Positions 36,209 to 44,835 of a stretch of DNA of 64,000 bases are shown here, in pieces; position 1 is the first letter of the stretch, and the number at the start of each line of letters is the position of its first letter. Both the position numbers and the translations under genes were made by a program. The stretch is from an uncultured Saprospiraceae bacterium (lineage in GTDB: Bacteria > Bacteroidota > Bacteroidia > Chitinophagales > Saprospiraceae). The stretch spans positions 62,001 to 126,000 of the forward strand of contig CALFWO010000005.1 in the NCBI GenBank assembly GCA_937928045.1, read 5' to 3'. The notes beneath the pieces are model-generated. The model was not told the DNA's origin and made no database searches. It saw only the letters and a list, made by a program, of their open reading frames with translations.

Positions 36209-37231
36209 ATGAATTTTGACCAAATTAAAAAAATTGTAGTTACTGGTGCCTCTGGATTTTTAGGCGGAAGGGTGCTTAAAGATTTAAGAAAAAAATATCC
36301 CAACGCGCGATTAGTCGGCACGGGAAGAAGAAATCATCGCAAGAAAGAATTTGAAGATTTAGGTTGTGAATTCTTGGCCGGAGATCTAACAGACAGGCAA
36401 TTTTGTGTCGAGCTGTTAAAAGGAGCCGATCTAATTATTCATTGTGCAGCGCTATCATCGCCCTGGGGTAAATACGAAGTATTTTATAAATCAAACGTAG
36501 AAGCTACGCGAAACTTACTAACCATAGCTCAAAATGAAAATGTGAGAAAATTTATTTTCATTGCCACACCAAGTGTTTATTTCAATTACAAAGAAAGATG
36601 GAATGTCAAGGAGTCTGATCCGTTGCCTGAACCAATTATCAATCATTATGCTTCAACAAAACTGGAGGCCGAAGGAATGGTCTTGGGATTGAATCGACCA
36701 GAATTTCAAACAGTAGCTTTGAGACCTAGAGCGATTATTGGCGCTGAAGATACAGTCATCATGCCTAGGGTATTGCGCGCATATCATGAGGGTAAATTAA
36801 GAATCATTGGAGACGGAAAAAACAAAGTCGATCTGACAGCGGTGGTAAATGTAATAGAAGCAGTGCGTTGTTGTATTGAAGCGTCAATTTCAGCAATGGG
36901 GCAGAGTTATAACATCACCAATGGTGAACCCATTTTGCTTTGGGAGGAGATCAATGAAATGTTACGCCGATTAAATTTACCAATAGTCACTAGGAAATTG
37001 CCTTATTGGATTGCCAACTTAGCGGCTTCTGGTTCTGAGAAGTTAGCATTCTTTAACGGAGGAAAAGAACCAGCATTGACGACTTATGGCATTGGTATAT
37101 TAGCGCTCAATTTTACCATGGATATTACTAAAGCAAGAAAACAATTGAGATTCATTCCTAAGATGACTACTCGAGAAGCTGTTGAAGAGTTTGTTAACTG
37201 GTATAAAACCCAATCGGATGCCAAAGCTTAA
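36209..37231 (+). CDS. NAD-dependent epimerase/3-beta-HSD-type SDR
   Basis: 340 residues. Extended-SDR features: VVTGASGFLGGRVLKDL (dinucleotide binding) at 11-27, the acidic GDLTDRQ near 60, FIATPSVYF, and the catalytic NHYASTKLEAEGM (YxxxK) near 147-159, then LRPRAIIGAEDTVIMPR. The closest recognisable group is the 3-beta-hydroxysteroid dehydrogenase/OleD-like branch, acting on hydroxy or keto groups of lipophilic substrates. Five bases separate it from the ATP-grasp gene, and it overlaps the MBL gene by 14 bases, so the three form an operon. Confidence 0.85.
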   Translation: MNFDQIKKIVVTGASGFLGGRVLKDLRKKYPNARLVGTGRRNHRKKEFEDLGCEFLAGDLTDRQFCVELLKGADLIIHCAALSSPWGKYEVFYKSNVEATRNLLTIAQNENVRKFIFIATPSVYFNYKERWNVKESDPLPEPIINHYASTKLEAEGMVLGLNRPEFQTVALRPRAIIGAEDTVIMPRVLRAYHEGKLRIIGDGKNKVDLTAVVNVIEAVRCCIEASISAMGQSYNITNGEPILLWEEINEMLRRLNLPIVTRKLPYWIANLAASGSEKLAFFNGGKEPALTTYGIGILALNFTMDITKARKQLRFIPKMTTREAVEEFVNWYKTQSDAKA

Positions 37232-38066
37232 ATTTGAACTGCGGAGCAGTGGCTATTGTACTTCGCATAAGAATCATGTCTTGGCAGGAGCCAAAAGAGA
37301 AACCATTCGCTTTTATGCCACTTGGGCTTATATTTATCATCCTACTAAAGGACATATATTATTTGATACAGGATATACCAAAAGATTCTACGCTGCGACT
37401 AAAAAATTTCCAAGTATCATTTATGGGAAAATGACTCCGACATTCATTGGTGAAAAAGAAGAAGCTTGGTATCAACTCCAGGAGAAAGGTGTTAATCCAA
37501 AAGATATTAATTATATCATCATCTCTCATTTTCATGCTGATCATGTTGCAGGCTTGAAAGATTTTCCAAATGCGAAATTTGTCGCCTCGATAGAAGCATA
37601 TCATGATGTAAAAGATAAGACAGGAATAGCAGCGGTTCGCAGAGCTTTTATCCCAGAGTTATTGCCTGAAGATTTCGAGTCACGATTACAATTAGTAAAT
37701 ATTTGTGAAGGTGGCTGTAATGATAATCACCTAGGGCAATTGTTTGATCTTTTTGATGATGGTTCTTTTTTATTATGTGATTTGACCGGGCATGCAAAGG
37801 GACAAATTGGAGCTTTGCTAGAAACTGAAGAAGGTCGAATATTGTTGGCAGCAGACGCAGCTTGGGTTGAGGAGAATTATAAAAATATGCATCTACCTTC
37901 TCAGATTGTGAGGTTGTTTTTTGATAGTTGGGTGGATTATAAGGTTAGTTTGAAAAAGGTGCATGATTTTTATTTGGCGAATCGGGAAGTGGTGATTATA
38001 CCTTGCCATTGTGCAGCGACGATAGAGCGAGTGGGTATTCACGAGGATGTTTCTGAAATTGGATAA
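37218..38066 (+). CDS. MBL-fold metallo-hydrolase
   Basis: 282 residues from ATG 37218. The metallo-beta-lactamase metal motif IIISHFHADHVAGL is near residue 110, with later ligands at DLTGHAKGQIGALL near 200, AADAAW near 223 and a final His in VVIIPCHCAATIE. The N-terminus ILFDTGY is typical of lactonase-like members. Substrate unknown. Translation is probably coupled to the preceding SDR gene (14-base overlap). The three-gene set ends here and is followed by a repeat-rich stretch and a dead gene, so further members of the pathway may have been lost on this side. Confidence 0.87.
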   Translation: MPKLKFELRSSGYCTSHKNHVLAGAKRETIRFYATWAYIYHPTKGHILFDTGYTKRFYAATKKFPSIIYGKMTPTFIGEKEEAWYQLQEKGVNPKDINYIIISHFHADHVAGLKDFPNAKFVASIEAYHDVKDKTGIAAVRRAFIPELLPEDFESRLQLVNICEGGCNDNHLGQLFDLFDDGSFLLCDLTGHAKGQIGALLETEEGRILLAADAAWVEENYKNMHLPSQIVRLFFDSWVDYKVSLKKVHDFYLANREVVIIPCHCAATIERVGIHEDVSEIG

Positions 38067-38085
38067 GGCGCATTGTGTGGGTTTT

Positions 38086-38146
38086 CGCGAATTGACGATA
38101 TTGCATGAATGATATTCGCGGGTATGGCTAAAGCAATATTTTGCTT
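38086..38146. repeat. Pair of short inverted repeats after the MBL gene
   Basis: CGCGAAT at 38086-38092 pairs with ATTCGCG at 38114-38120 (21-base spacer), and AAGCAA at 38131-38136 pairs with TTGCTT at 38141-38146 (TATT loop). Neither has the T-run of a normal terminator. The spacing and palindromic form resemble a REP-type intergenic repeat, but no second copy was found in this window. Confidence 0.45.
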
Positions 38147-38186
38147 ATATCTATGATTAGTCGCAACCCAAGAAAGAAAATAATAT

Positions 38187-38558
38187 GTGCTACACGAAGA
38201 AATAGTACAAAAAATAATTTAAGCGTAATACAACGTTTACAATCGAATGGGTTATAGTTTTTTGGAACATATATGAACATACGCTAATAATAAAGTTGAC
38301 TAAATATGAATTACTGTTTTCAAAACAAGAAAGTATTGTCGTTATAATGATCAACAAGTATTCAGTCAATTTAAAGCAGATATTGTTGTTGATGGTAAAG
38401 TGATGTTAGAATTAAAGGCAGTATCAAAATTGATTGAGGCACTTGAGGTGCAATTGTTAAATTATGTGAAAGCGACTAAATACGAAGTTGGACTGCCCTT
38501 GAATTTTGAAACCAAACCTGAATTTAAACGGAGAATACTTACCAATATCAATGAATAA
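38187..38558 (+). pseudogene. Decayed GxxExxY-family gene
   Basis: Three frame segments line up with a GxxExxY protein. Segment one (38187-38270): LHEEIVQKII, stop codons at 38220 and 38226, then YNVYNRMGYSFLEH, including the G-x-x-x-E signature. Segment two, shifted by one base (38272-38340): YEHTLIIKLTKYELLFSKQ then ESIVV. Segment three, back in the first frame (38343-38558): YNDQQVFSQFKADIVVDGKV, LELKAVSKLIEALEVQLLNY and VGLPLNFETKPEFKR. At least two in-frame stops and two frameshifts show the gene is dead. The family is a small PD-(D/E)xK-like protein of unclear role. The 3' end overlaps the start of the formyltransferase gene by eight bases. Confidence 0.8.
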
Positions 38559-39348
38559 TATTCAACGATCTACAAGCCACAAAATTATCTTAGTCTTAAA
38601 TAAAGAAGAAGTGCTACTCCTGGCGCCCTTGGCCCAATTCCTATCTCGGAACGCCAATAATATCCACGCCATTTATCACACCCCGTTTTTTCCCCCACAA
38701 GCAGACAAATCAGATTATATAAGAACAACACTGAAAATATCCAACAAGATTTATTGGCTAAAATATATCATTAGGCTGGTTAGAAATAAAATATTTGGTT
38801 CATTCATATTTCCTTTACGTTGGAGAAAAAAATACAGTCTAAATAGTCTTGTTGATTCTTATGGAATTCAGTTTCTCGAATTGCTGGATGTTAATGATGG
38901 TGATTTTGTGCAAAAAATAAAAAATGAAAAAATAACAACGGCATTTTCTCTAACTTCTCAATTGTACCGAAAAGAAATTATAAATATTCCTGGATTTAAA
39001 ATTTATAACTTTCATCCAAGTTTGTTACCAAACAACAAAGGACGTTGGCCAATCTTTTGGGGAATAGTTAAAGGCGAAGAACATGGAATAACATGTCATG
39101 AGATTAATGAACAAATTGATGCTGGAGAAATTGTTTTACAGAAGAACCTAGGGGAATTGGCCGGTAATAATATTGAACAAGTAATGGAGGTTGTAATGAA
39201 GGAAATGCCCTTAGTAATGTCTACTGTTTTGAATCAAATATTAACCGATAATTTGTCTAAAGTAATAAGTAAGCATCCCAGTTTTTATGGTAAAACCCCA
39301 GATCAAATTAACATTGCAAAATATTGGGACAAAATGAAAAATATTTAA
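38551..39348 (+). CDS. Formyltransferase-fold protein (methionyl-tRNA formyltransferase-like)
   Basis: 265 residues from ATG 38551. The hydroxymethyl/formyl-transferase core motif appears at about 165-185: FKIYNFHPSLLPNNKGRWPIFWGI, with the catalytic Asn and His of the N-x-H-x-S-L-L-P pattern. The catalytic Asp follows in NEQIDAGEIVLQ near 207. The C-terminal OB-like domain of true Fmt is absent, so this is more likely a formyltransferase acting on an amino sugar or small molecule than the essential initiator-tRNA enzyme. The gene is AT-rich and begins within the remains of a GxxExxY gene, suggesting a locus that has gained and lost genes. Confidence 0.8.
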   Translation: MNNIQRSTSHKIILVLNKEEVLLLAPLAQFLSRNANNIHAIYHTPFFPPQADKSDYIRTTLKISNKIYWLKYIIRLVRNKIFGSFIFPLRWRKKYSLNSLVDSYGIQFLELLDVNDGDFVQKIKNEKITTAFSLTSQLYRKEIINIPGFKIYNFHPSLLPNNKGRWPIFWGIVKGEEHGITCHEINEQIDAGEIVLQKNLGELAGNNIEQVMEVVMKEMPLVMSTVLNQILTDNLSKVISKHPSFYGKTPDQINIAKYWDKMKNI

Positions 39349-39373
39349 TCGCACTTGTCAAATAAACTTAGAG

Positions 39374-39736
39374 ATGAAAAATGAATTGCTGCAAGTTATC
39401 CCAGTTTTACCGAGCCTAGATATTAAGCGAGATGTAAAGTGGTATGAAAAACACACCGGCTTTAATTGTATCTACCAGGATAAAATGTATGCAGTTTTGA
39501 GAAGAGGAGCGATTGGCCTTCATTTGCAATGGCATGCTGATACAATAGATGATCCTTTGCTTGGAGGTTCAGTTATTCGAATTAGCGTTGAAAATATTCA
39601 ACCAATTTTTCAGGAGTTTATTCAGTATGGCACTGTGACTGAAGACAAACTGAGATTGAAAACCGCTTGGAATACCAATGAATTTGGATTTTATGATTTG
39701 AATAAAAATGCCATATTTATCACGGAGGCTTTATAA
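39374..39736 (+). CDS. VOC-family (glyoxalase/bleomycin-resistance-like) protein
   Basis: 120 residues with the repeated beta-alpha-beta-beta-beta pattern of the VOC fold: VIPVLPSLDIKRDVKWYEKHTGF at the start, YAVLRRGAIGLHLQWH, then VIRISVENIQPIFQEFIQ and FGFYDLNKNAIFITEAL, where the final Glu is a typical metal or ligand position. Stand-alone members bind or modify small molecules; the substrate is unknown. It lies 25 bases after the formyltransferase gene. Confidence 0.78.
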   Translation: MKNELLQVIPVLPSLDIKRDVKWYEKHTGFNCIYQDKMYAVLRRGAIGLHLQWHADTIDDPLLGGSVIRISVENIQPIFQEFIQYGTVTEDKLRLKTAWNTNEFGFYDLNKNAIFITEAL

Positions 39737-39739
39737 ATA

Positions 39740-40936
39740 CTAACGATAAAAATAGATCGGAAAAGATTCCCCTTTTTTAAATTCGTTTCGACCTCTTGGC
39801 AATTCGATAAAAGCATCAGCTTCAACTAAATTGGCCAAATCTCCTGAGCCATTTCCCTTCTTGGGAATTGCCAATATTTGACCTTTGTCATTGTAACCAA
39901 TTTCCACTTCTAAAAAATATGTAAGATCAGGTTTGAAATAGACATCAGATTGTAAAATACCATAGGGTCTTGCGCTTCGCGAACCTATTAGACTTATTTC
40001 TAGCCAACTCAAGAAATACCGTTGCATGCATAAGAACGAAGACACTGGATTTCCGGGCAAAGCAAAGATGGTACATTGATTCTTATATTGACCGAACCAA
40101 AAAGGTTTGCCAGGGCGCTGTTTGATCTTATGGAATAATTTTTCAACTTTCAATTCTTCAAGAATCCTAGGAATGTAATCAAACTTGCCTTTGGATACTC
40201 CGCCGCTCAAAATAATGACATCATATTTTTCCAAGTACCCTTCAAGCTTTTTTCTAATCTCTTCCGGCTCATCATTGATGTGATCACTTGCCGCATCAAT
40301 CTTGTAGGCACGAAGGGTGGTGACCAAGCGATAAACATTGGAGCGACGAATTTGATGCGCCGCTGGCTGTTCCGTTATTTTGACCAATTCATCTCCAGTA
40401 GAAAGAACCATAACGCTTGGTAATTTAGCCACCAATGCCTTGGCTTTTCCAATGCTTGCTCCAACACCAATTTCCGCCGGAGAGATTTTCGTGTGCTTTG
40501 GAATAATCAAATCTCCAGATAGTCGATCTTCTCCTTTGAAGTGTACATTCTGCGCTTTAGTCACTTGATCCACTTGAATGGTTGCCGTTCCATTTTTAAT
40601 GAGTACATCTTCATAGCGGATCACAGTATCTAAGTTTTTTGGAAGTACGGAGCCAGTCATTACTTCCAAGCAAGCCAATGGATTTTGTAAAGTCATCTGG
40701 ATGGAGCCAGCTGCGGCAACTCCTTCAATGGGAAATGTTTTTTGACCGCTTTCAAAGGTTTGATATTGAATAGCTATTCCGTCCATAGTTACTCGATTGT
40801 AAGGAGGAAGGTCGCGATCGGCATGCCAATCTTCTCTAAGAATGCGATAGATACTATCCGAAAGATTTATTTCCTCCGATCCAAAATCTCTGGTAGTGGA
40901 AATAATAATCTCTAAAGCTTCTTCAACTGTTATCAT
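39740..40936 (-). CDS. moeA: Molybdopterin molybdenumtransferase MoeA
   Basis: 398 residues, normal for MoeA, which inserts molybdate into molybdopterin-AMP. Motifs in order: ADRDLPPYNRVTMDGIA near 35, EVMTGSVLPKNLDTVIRYED near 90, PKHTKISPAEIGVGASIGKA near 135, VMVLSTGDELV near 175, DVIILSGGVSKGKFDYIPRIL near 235 and PGKPFWFGQY then ALPGNPVSSFLC near 290. It is the last gene of the xdhC-moaA-moeA operon, 11 bases after moaA. Confidence 0.95.
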   Translation of the reverse strand: MITVEEALEIIISTTRDFGSEEINLSDSIYRILREDWHADRDLPPYNRVTMDGIAIQYQTFESGQKTFPIEGVAAAGSIQMTLQNPLACLEVMTGSVLPKNLDTVIRYEDVLIKNGTATIQVDQVTKAQNVHFKGEDRLSGDLIIPKHTKISPAEIGVGASIGKAKALVAKLPSVMVLSTGDELVKITEQPAAHQIRRSNVYRLVTTLRAYKIDAASDHINDEPEEIRKKLEGYLEKYDVIILSGGVSKGKFDYIPRILEELKVEKLFHKIKQRPGKPFWFGQYKNQCTIFALPGNPVSSFLCMQRYFLSWLEISLIGSRSARPYGILQSDVYFKPDLTYFLEVEIGYNDKGQILAIPKKGNGSGDLANLVEADAFIELPRGRNEFKKGESFPIYFYR

Positions 40937-40947
40937 AAATGTATTGC

Positions 40948-41937
40948 TTAGCCTCCGATAGAAGCCATCGATTCAAAAGATTGATTGCCGTGACGATTTT
41001 TTCTTTCCGCTTCAAATCCGTCTTTGGCGCGGTTGCCTACTGCTTCTAGGATGGCAGTTTTAATTTGTGCCTTGTTAGCACCTGAGCGTAAGATATCTCT
41101 TAGGTTAAATACTCCCGAATCATACAAACATGTTTTGATCAATCCTTTTGGAGTCATTCTCAATCGATTGCATGTTCCGCAAAAATTACGCGAATAAGCC
41201 GGGATAATACCAAAGCTTCCTTTAAACCCTTTGATTCTATAATTCACTGAAGTCGAAAATAGTGGATCAGGTATTTTTTCAATATTGGAAAATTCATTGG
41301 AAATGAAATCTAATATTTTTATATAATTCCATTCTAACTGTTGGTAATGTACTTTGTCTCCATTGAATGGCATTTCTTCAATAAAACGAACGGCAATGTC
41401 CTTGTCTTTTGTCAAAGCGACCATTGTAAGAATGTCTTCAATGTTTTTATCCTTCATGACTACTGCATTCAACTTGACATTGAGTTTTCTGTCTATCATC
41501 TCTTCCATGCAAGCATAGACCTCGTCAAAATAATCTCTGCGCGTAATGTCAAAGAATCTTTTTTTATCCAAAGTGTCCAGACTTAAGTTAAACGAGTTGA
41601 TTCCCAGTTTAACCAAGTCATTCAAATGTTTCCTTGTAGTTGTGCCGTTGGTCGTGATCGGTACATTGGTTATACCCGGGATGTTTACTAATTTTTCAAG
41701 AAACTCCATCAATCCTTTTCGAACGAAAGGCTCTCCGCCTGTAATTCGAACTTTTGAAACACCCAGTTCTGCAAATATTGTAATCAGCTGCTCAAGCTCC
41801 TCGTAGGATAACAACTCTTTTTTTTCCACAAAATTAATTCCTTCCTCGGGCATGCAATAAAAACAACGCAAGTTGCATCTGTCCGTTACGGCTAGGCGCA
41901 AATAATTAACTGTTCTATTGTGGTTGTCTTTTAACAT
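40948..41937 (-). CDS. moaA: GTP 3',8-cyclase MoaA (radical SAM)
   Basis: 329 residues. MoaA converts GTP to 3',8-cyclo-7,8-dihydro-GTP, the first step of molybdopterin synthesis. The radical-SAM cluster motif DRCNLRCFYC gives C21, C25 and C28; the second iron-sulfur cluster ligands lie in NFCGTCNRLRMTPKG and KTCLYD near 255-280. The C-terminal Gly-Gly tail (MASIGG), needed for MoaA activity in the family, is present. moaC, moaD and moaE are not in the window. Five bases separate it from xdhC and 11 from moeA. Confidence 0.96.
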   Translation of the reverse strand: MLKDNHNRTVNYLRLAVTDRCNLRCFYCMPEEGINFVEKKELLSYEELEQLITIFAELGVSKVRITGGEPFVRKGLMEFLEKLVNIPGITNVPITTNGTTTRKHLNDLVKLGINSFNLSLDTLDKKRFFDITRRDYFDEVYACMEEMIDRKLNVKLNAVVMKDKNIEDILTMVALTKDKDIAVRFIEEMPFNGDKVHYQQLEWNYIKILDFISNEFSNIEKIPDPLFSTSVNYRIKGFKGSFGIIPAYSRNFCGTCNRLRMTPKGLIKTCLYDSGVFNLRDILRSGANKAQIKTAILEAVGNRAKDGFEAERKNRHGNQSFESMASIGG

Positions 41938-41942
41938 TTATT

Positions 41943-43064
41943 TTACTGGGAATAGTTATGTTCTCTTTCGTGTATGGTACCTGTTCTAAATTTTAAGGGA
42001 CGCGCATCTCTTTTTCTAAATATACTAACAATTTCAGCAGCGATAGAAAGGGAAATTTCTTCTGGAGATTCAGCCCCGATATCTAGACCAACTGGCCCAT
42101 GAATATGAGCAATGTTTTTTAAATCATCACAGTGCACTTTTTCTCTTAGTTCTTCATTTAGTTTTTCGAATCTTTTACGTGGTCCGAGCATTCCCAAATA
42201 GGGTAGGTCTTTTCGGATAAAAAATGGTAGCATTTGTAGGTCCCTTCTATAATCATGCGTCATTAAAATAACAGCCGTGTATTCATCAATTGGAATATTG
42301 CTGGCTTCCGAATAATCATAGATTTTTTCCACCTTGTCGGCAATGGATTTTAAAACCTTACCTTTTTTACCTACTACAGATACTTGCCAACCCAGTTCAT
42401 TTGCGACTCCAATCAAAGCATTGACATCGTAGTTATTGCCAATAATTACAAGTCGCGTTTCTGGTCGCAAGTATTCTGAAAGTAGTTCTATTTTTTCTCC
42501 AGCAGCATTTTCGAAATGAAAAACTTTTGGTTTTTTTCGCTCCAATGTTGCATCAATTGCCGATGCCAAATCCAAGACATTAATTCCTCCAATTGATGCC
42601 TCTTGATAGTCATCAACAAGTAGTTGATTTACACCAAGAAGTGATCGATCCGTACTTGCGATAATCTTAAGCAATATTGCGGGCCGATCAGCTTCAATTG
42701 TTTGCCTTAGCAATTCAATGGAGTTGTTGGTGTCTGCCAAGTTGATTGGGGAAAAAAGAATTTCAATTCGTCCATTGCAACCAAGGCCGATTCCAATTTG
42801 ATGATCTTCTTCTTCTAATGTATCATAAACCACTTTGGAAACCGCTTTTTTATGGATGGCCATTTGTGCTTTTTTCAAGGCATTGCCTTCCAAGCACCCA
42901 CCGCTGATTCCTCCTACGAAAAGCCCTTTTGAGCTTACGAGCATTCGAGCTCCAATTCTGCGATAAGAGGATTCTTCAACTTTTACGACGGTGGCCAAAG
43001 CCATGTCAGCACCGGTTTGTCGCCATGCGTCATAAGCTGCTATTATTTTTCTTATTTCCTTCAT
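41943..43064 (-). CDS. XdhC/CoxI family protein (molybdenum-cofactor insertase)
   Basis: 373 residues. XdhC-type chaperones bind and sulfurate the molybdenum cofactor before insertion into xanthine-dehydrogenase-family enzymes. The N-terminal XdhC/CoxI domain shows VVKVEESSYRRIGARMLVS and VGGISGGCLEGNALKKA (Cys in GGC) and the C-terminal Rossmann-like domain shows LVIIGNNYDVNAL, AVILMTHDYRRDLQ, LGMLGPRKRF and GPVGLDIGAESPEEISLSIAAEIV. It heads the xdhC-moaA-moeA operon, indicating that the organism makes a molybdenum hydroxylase encoded elsewhere. Confidence 0.93.
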   Translation of the reverse strand: MKEIRKIIAAYDAWRQTGADMALATVVKVEESSYRRIGARMLVSSKGLFVGGISGGCLEGNALKKAQMAIHKKAVSKVVYDTLEEEDHQIGIGLGCNGRIEILFSPINLADTNNSIELLRQTIEADRPAILLKIIASTDRSLLGVNQLLVDDYQEASIGGINVLDLASAIDATLERKKPKVFHFENAAGEKIELLSEYLRPETRLVIIGNNYDVNALIGVANELGWQVSVVGKKGKVLKSIADKVEKIYDYSEASNIPIDEYTAVILMTHDYRRDLQMLPFFIRKDLPYLGMLGPRKRFEKLNEELREKVHCDDLKNIAHIHGPVGLDIGAESPEEISLSIAAEIVSIFRKRDARPLKFRTGTIHEREHNYSQ

Positions 43065-43187
43065 TGCAATTTATCCAAGTATGCTTCCAGAGGGAGGATG
43101 GCTAAAATACAGGAATTATGCTCATGTAGCGTGCGAATCTGATAATTTTAATTGAATGGTTTTGGTACTGACTGATGTGCAGAAATA

Positions 43188-43577
43188 CTACTTAGGTTCA
43201 ATCAAATCCCATTTGTGTCCATAGCGATCTATGAATACAATGACCTGTCCATATGCTTCATTCCTTGGCATTGCTATAAATTCAACTCCTGCTTTTTTGT
43301 AAGCGTTGTAATCGCGTTGGAAATTGTCGGTATGAAGAAATAGAAAAACACGTCCACCACATTGATCACCAATTGCAGCCACTTGTCTGGGGTTTTTGGC
43401 TCGAGCCAAGAGAAGGTTGCATCCGCCAGTATTTCCAGGAGAAATGACCACCCATCTTTTCCCATTTCCCATGTCAGTATTTTCTACCAAGGTGAAATTT
43501 AGGACATTGGTGTAATAGTCAATGGCTTCGTCGTATTCTGGTACTAAAAGTGCGATCTGTGTTAACTGTCGAGACAT
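43188..43577 (-). CDS. VOC-family protein
   Basis: 129 residues with a complete VOC fold: QIALLVPEYDEAIDYYTNVLNF at the start, then GGCNLLLARA, GGRVFLFLHTDNFQRDYNAYK and a final VIFIDRYGHKWDLIEP. The ending D-R-Y-G-x-x-W/D-L-I-E pattern is that of glyoxalase or dioxygenase-like members; the terminal Glu is a possible metal ligand. It is not part of the molybdenum operon (124 bases downstream of it on the map, upstream in transcription), although it reads the same way. Confidence 0.8.
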   Translation of the reverse strand: MSRQLTQIALLVPEYDEAIDYYTNVLNFTLVENTDMGNGKRWVVISPGNTGGCNLLLARAKNPRQVAAIGDQCGGRVFLFLHTDNFQRDYNAYKKAGVEFIAMPRNEAYGQVIVFIDRYGHKWDLIEPK

Positions 43578-43703
43578 GTTTTTTCGTAAGATATGTAGGA
43601 GTTTGTAGAAAAAAATAATTCTTTAATCGATCATTTCGTTAATAATCATCATGGTGTCTATTTGAACTCAACATGGGTTTGAAAACATTACAAATGGAAA
43701 GGG

Positions 43704-43735
43704 TTGACTAAATTGACTGCTGTTACTTAGTTTTG
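43704..43735 (+). promoter_or_regulatory. Promoter of rlmF
   Basis: TTG at 43704-43706 and TAGTTTTG at 43728-43735, 21 bases apart, match the Bacteroidota consensus. The -7 element ends 33 bases before the ATG at 43769. Confidence 0.55.
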
Positions 43736-43768
43736 ATTCAAGCAGAATTTTTCAATACCTTCGCCACA

Positions 43769-44719
43769 ATGGCGACACCAAAAAATTCTACTGAAAAAAT
43801 AAATTTACATCCACGTAATAAACATCGAAATGCATATGACTTTCAGTCTTTGATCAAGGCTGTACCACAATTGAAAAAATGCATTACGGAAAACAAAGCA
43901 GGGGTCAAGACCATTAAATTTTCAGACCCGATATCTGTGATTCTGCTGAATAGAGCATTGCTGAAACATCACTATAAAATTCAACATTGGAATATTCCGA
44001 AAGGGTTTTTGTGTCCTCCGGTTCCTGGGCGAGCAGATTATATTCACTATGTAGCAGATTTACTTAGTGGAGGTAAAGACCAATTAATTCCCAAAGGAAA
44101 TAAAATCAACATTTTTGATATTGGAACTGGTTCAAATCTGATTTATCCTTTGTTGGCCAATAAAATTTATGGTTGGAATGCAGTAGGAACGGACATTGAT
44201 CCAAATTCATTGTCCAATGCAACTTTGTTAGTTAAAGAGAATAAATTAAAAAAGGCCATCAAGATTAAAACCCAGACTAAAAAGGGAAGAATCTTTCATG
44301 ATTGTATTCAGCCGGAAGAATTTTATGATCTAGTTGTTTGTAATCCTCCTTTTCATCTAACAGAAAAAGAAGCCAATAAAGGAACTGAGCGAAAATGGAG
44401 AAATCTTGGAAAAGGAAAAGGTGGAGGTTTGAATTTTGGCGGTAAAAAGAATGAATTGATTTATCCAGGAGGCGAAATGGATTTTATTCAAAAAATCATG
44501 ACTGAAAGTAAAATCTTTGAAAGACAAATTTTGTGGTGTACAACGCTAGTCGCCAAGGAGGCTCACTTGCCCAAGTTGAAGCGAAAACTGTCAAAACTCG
44601 AACCGAAAGAGGTAAGAGTGATCAAGATGGGACAAGGAAATAAGCAAAGTCGTATTCTTGCTTGGACATTTATGGATACAAGGCAAATGGCTGCTTGGAA
44701 AAAATTTAGATGGGTTTAG
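43769..44719 (+). CDS. rlmF: 23S rRNA (adenine(1618)-N6)-methyltransferase RlmF
   Basis: 316 residues from ATG 43769; a TTG at 43733 lies inside the promoter. RlmF methylates A1618 of 23S rRNA. The N-terminus LHPRNKHRNAYDFQSLIKAVPQL is diagnostic, as is NIPKGFLCPPVPGRADYIHYVADLL near 86. The SAM site is FDIGTGSNLIYPLLANKIYGW near 122, with acidic GTDIDPNSL. The catalytic loop VVCNPPFHLTEKEANKGTERKWRNLG (NPPF) is at about 200-222. All family marks are present, so the call is firm. Confidence 0.96.
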   Translation: MATPKNSTEKINLHPRNKHRNAYDFQSLIKAVPQLKKCITENKAGVKTIKFSDPISVILLNRALLKHHYKIQHWNIPKGFLCPPVPGRADYIHYVADLLSGGKDQLIPKGNKINIFDIGTGSNLIYPLLANKIYGWNAVGTDIDPNSLSNATLLVKENKLKKAIKIKTQTKKGRIFHDCIQPEEFYDLVVCNPPFHLTEKEANKGTERKWRNLGKGKGGGLNFGGKKNELIYPGGEMDFIQKIMTESKIFERQILWCTTLVAKEAHLPKLKRKLSKLEPKEVRVIKMGQGNKQSRILAWTFMDTRQMAAWKKFRWV

Positions 44720-44835
44720 ACCAAAATTACTAGAAAATCATAGCCTTGTTGACACGTCGAATACAATTCCTATAAATAGCATGGCATTCATCCGATCTAT
44801 TCCATAACTTGCTGATCCACTTTTGCATAGAAGTA

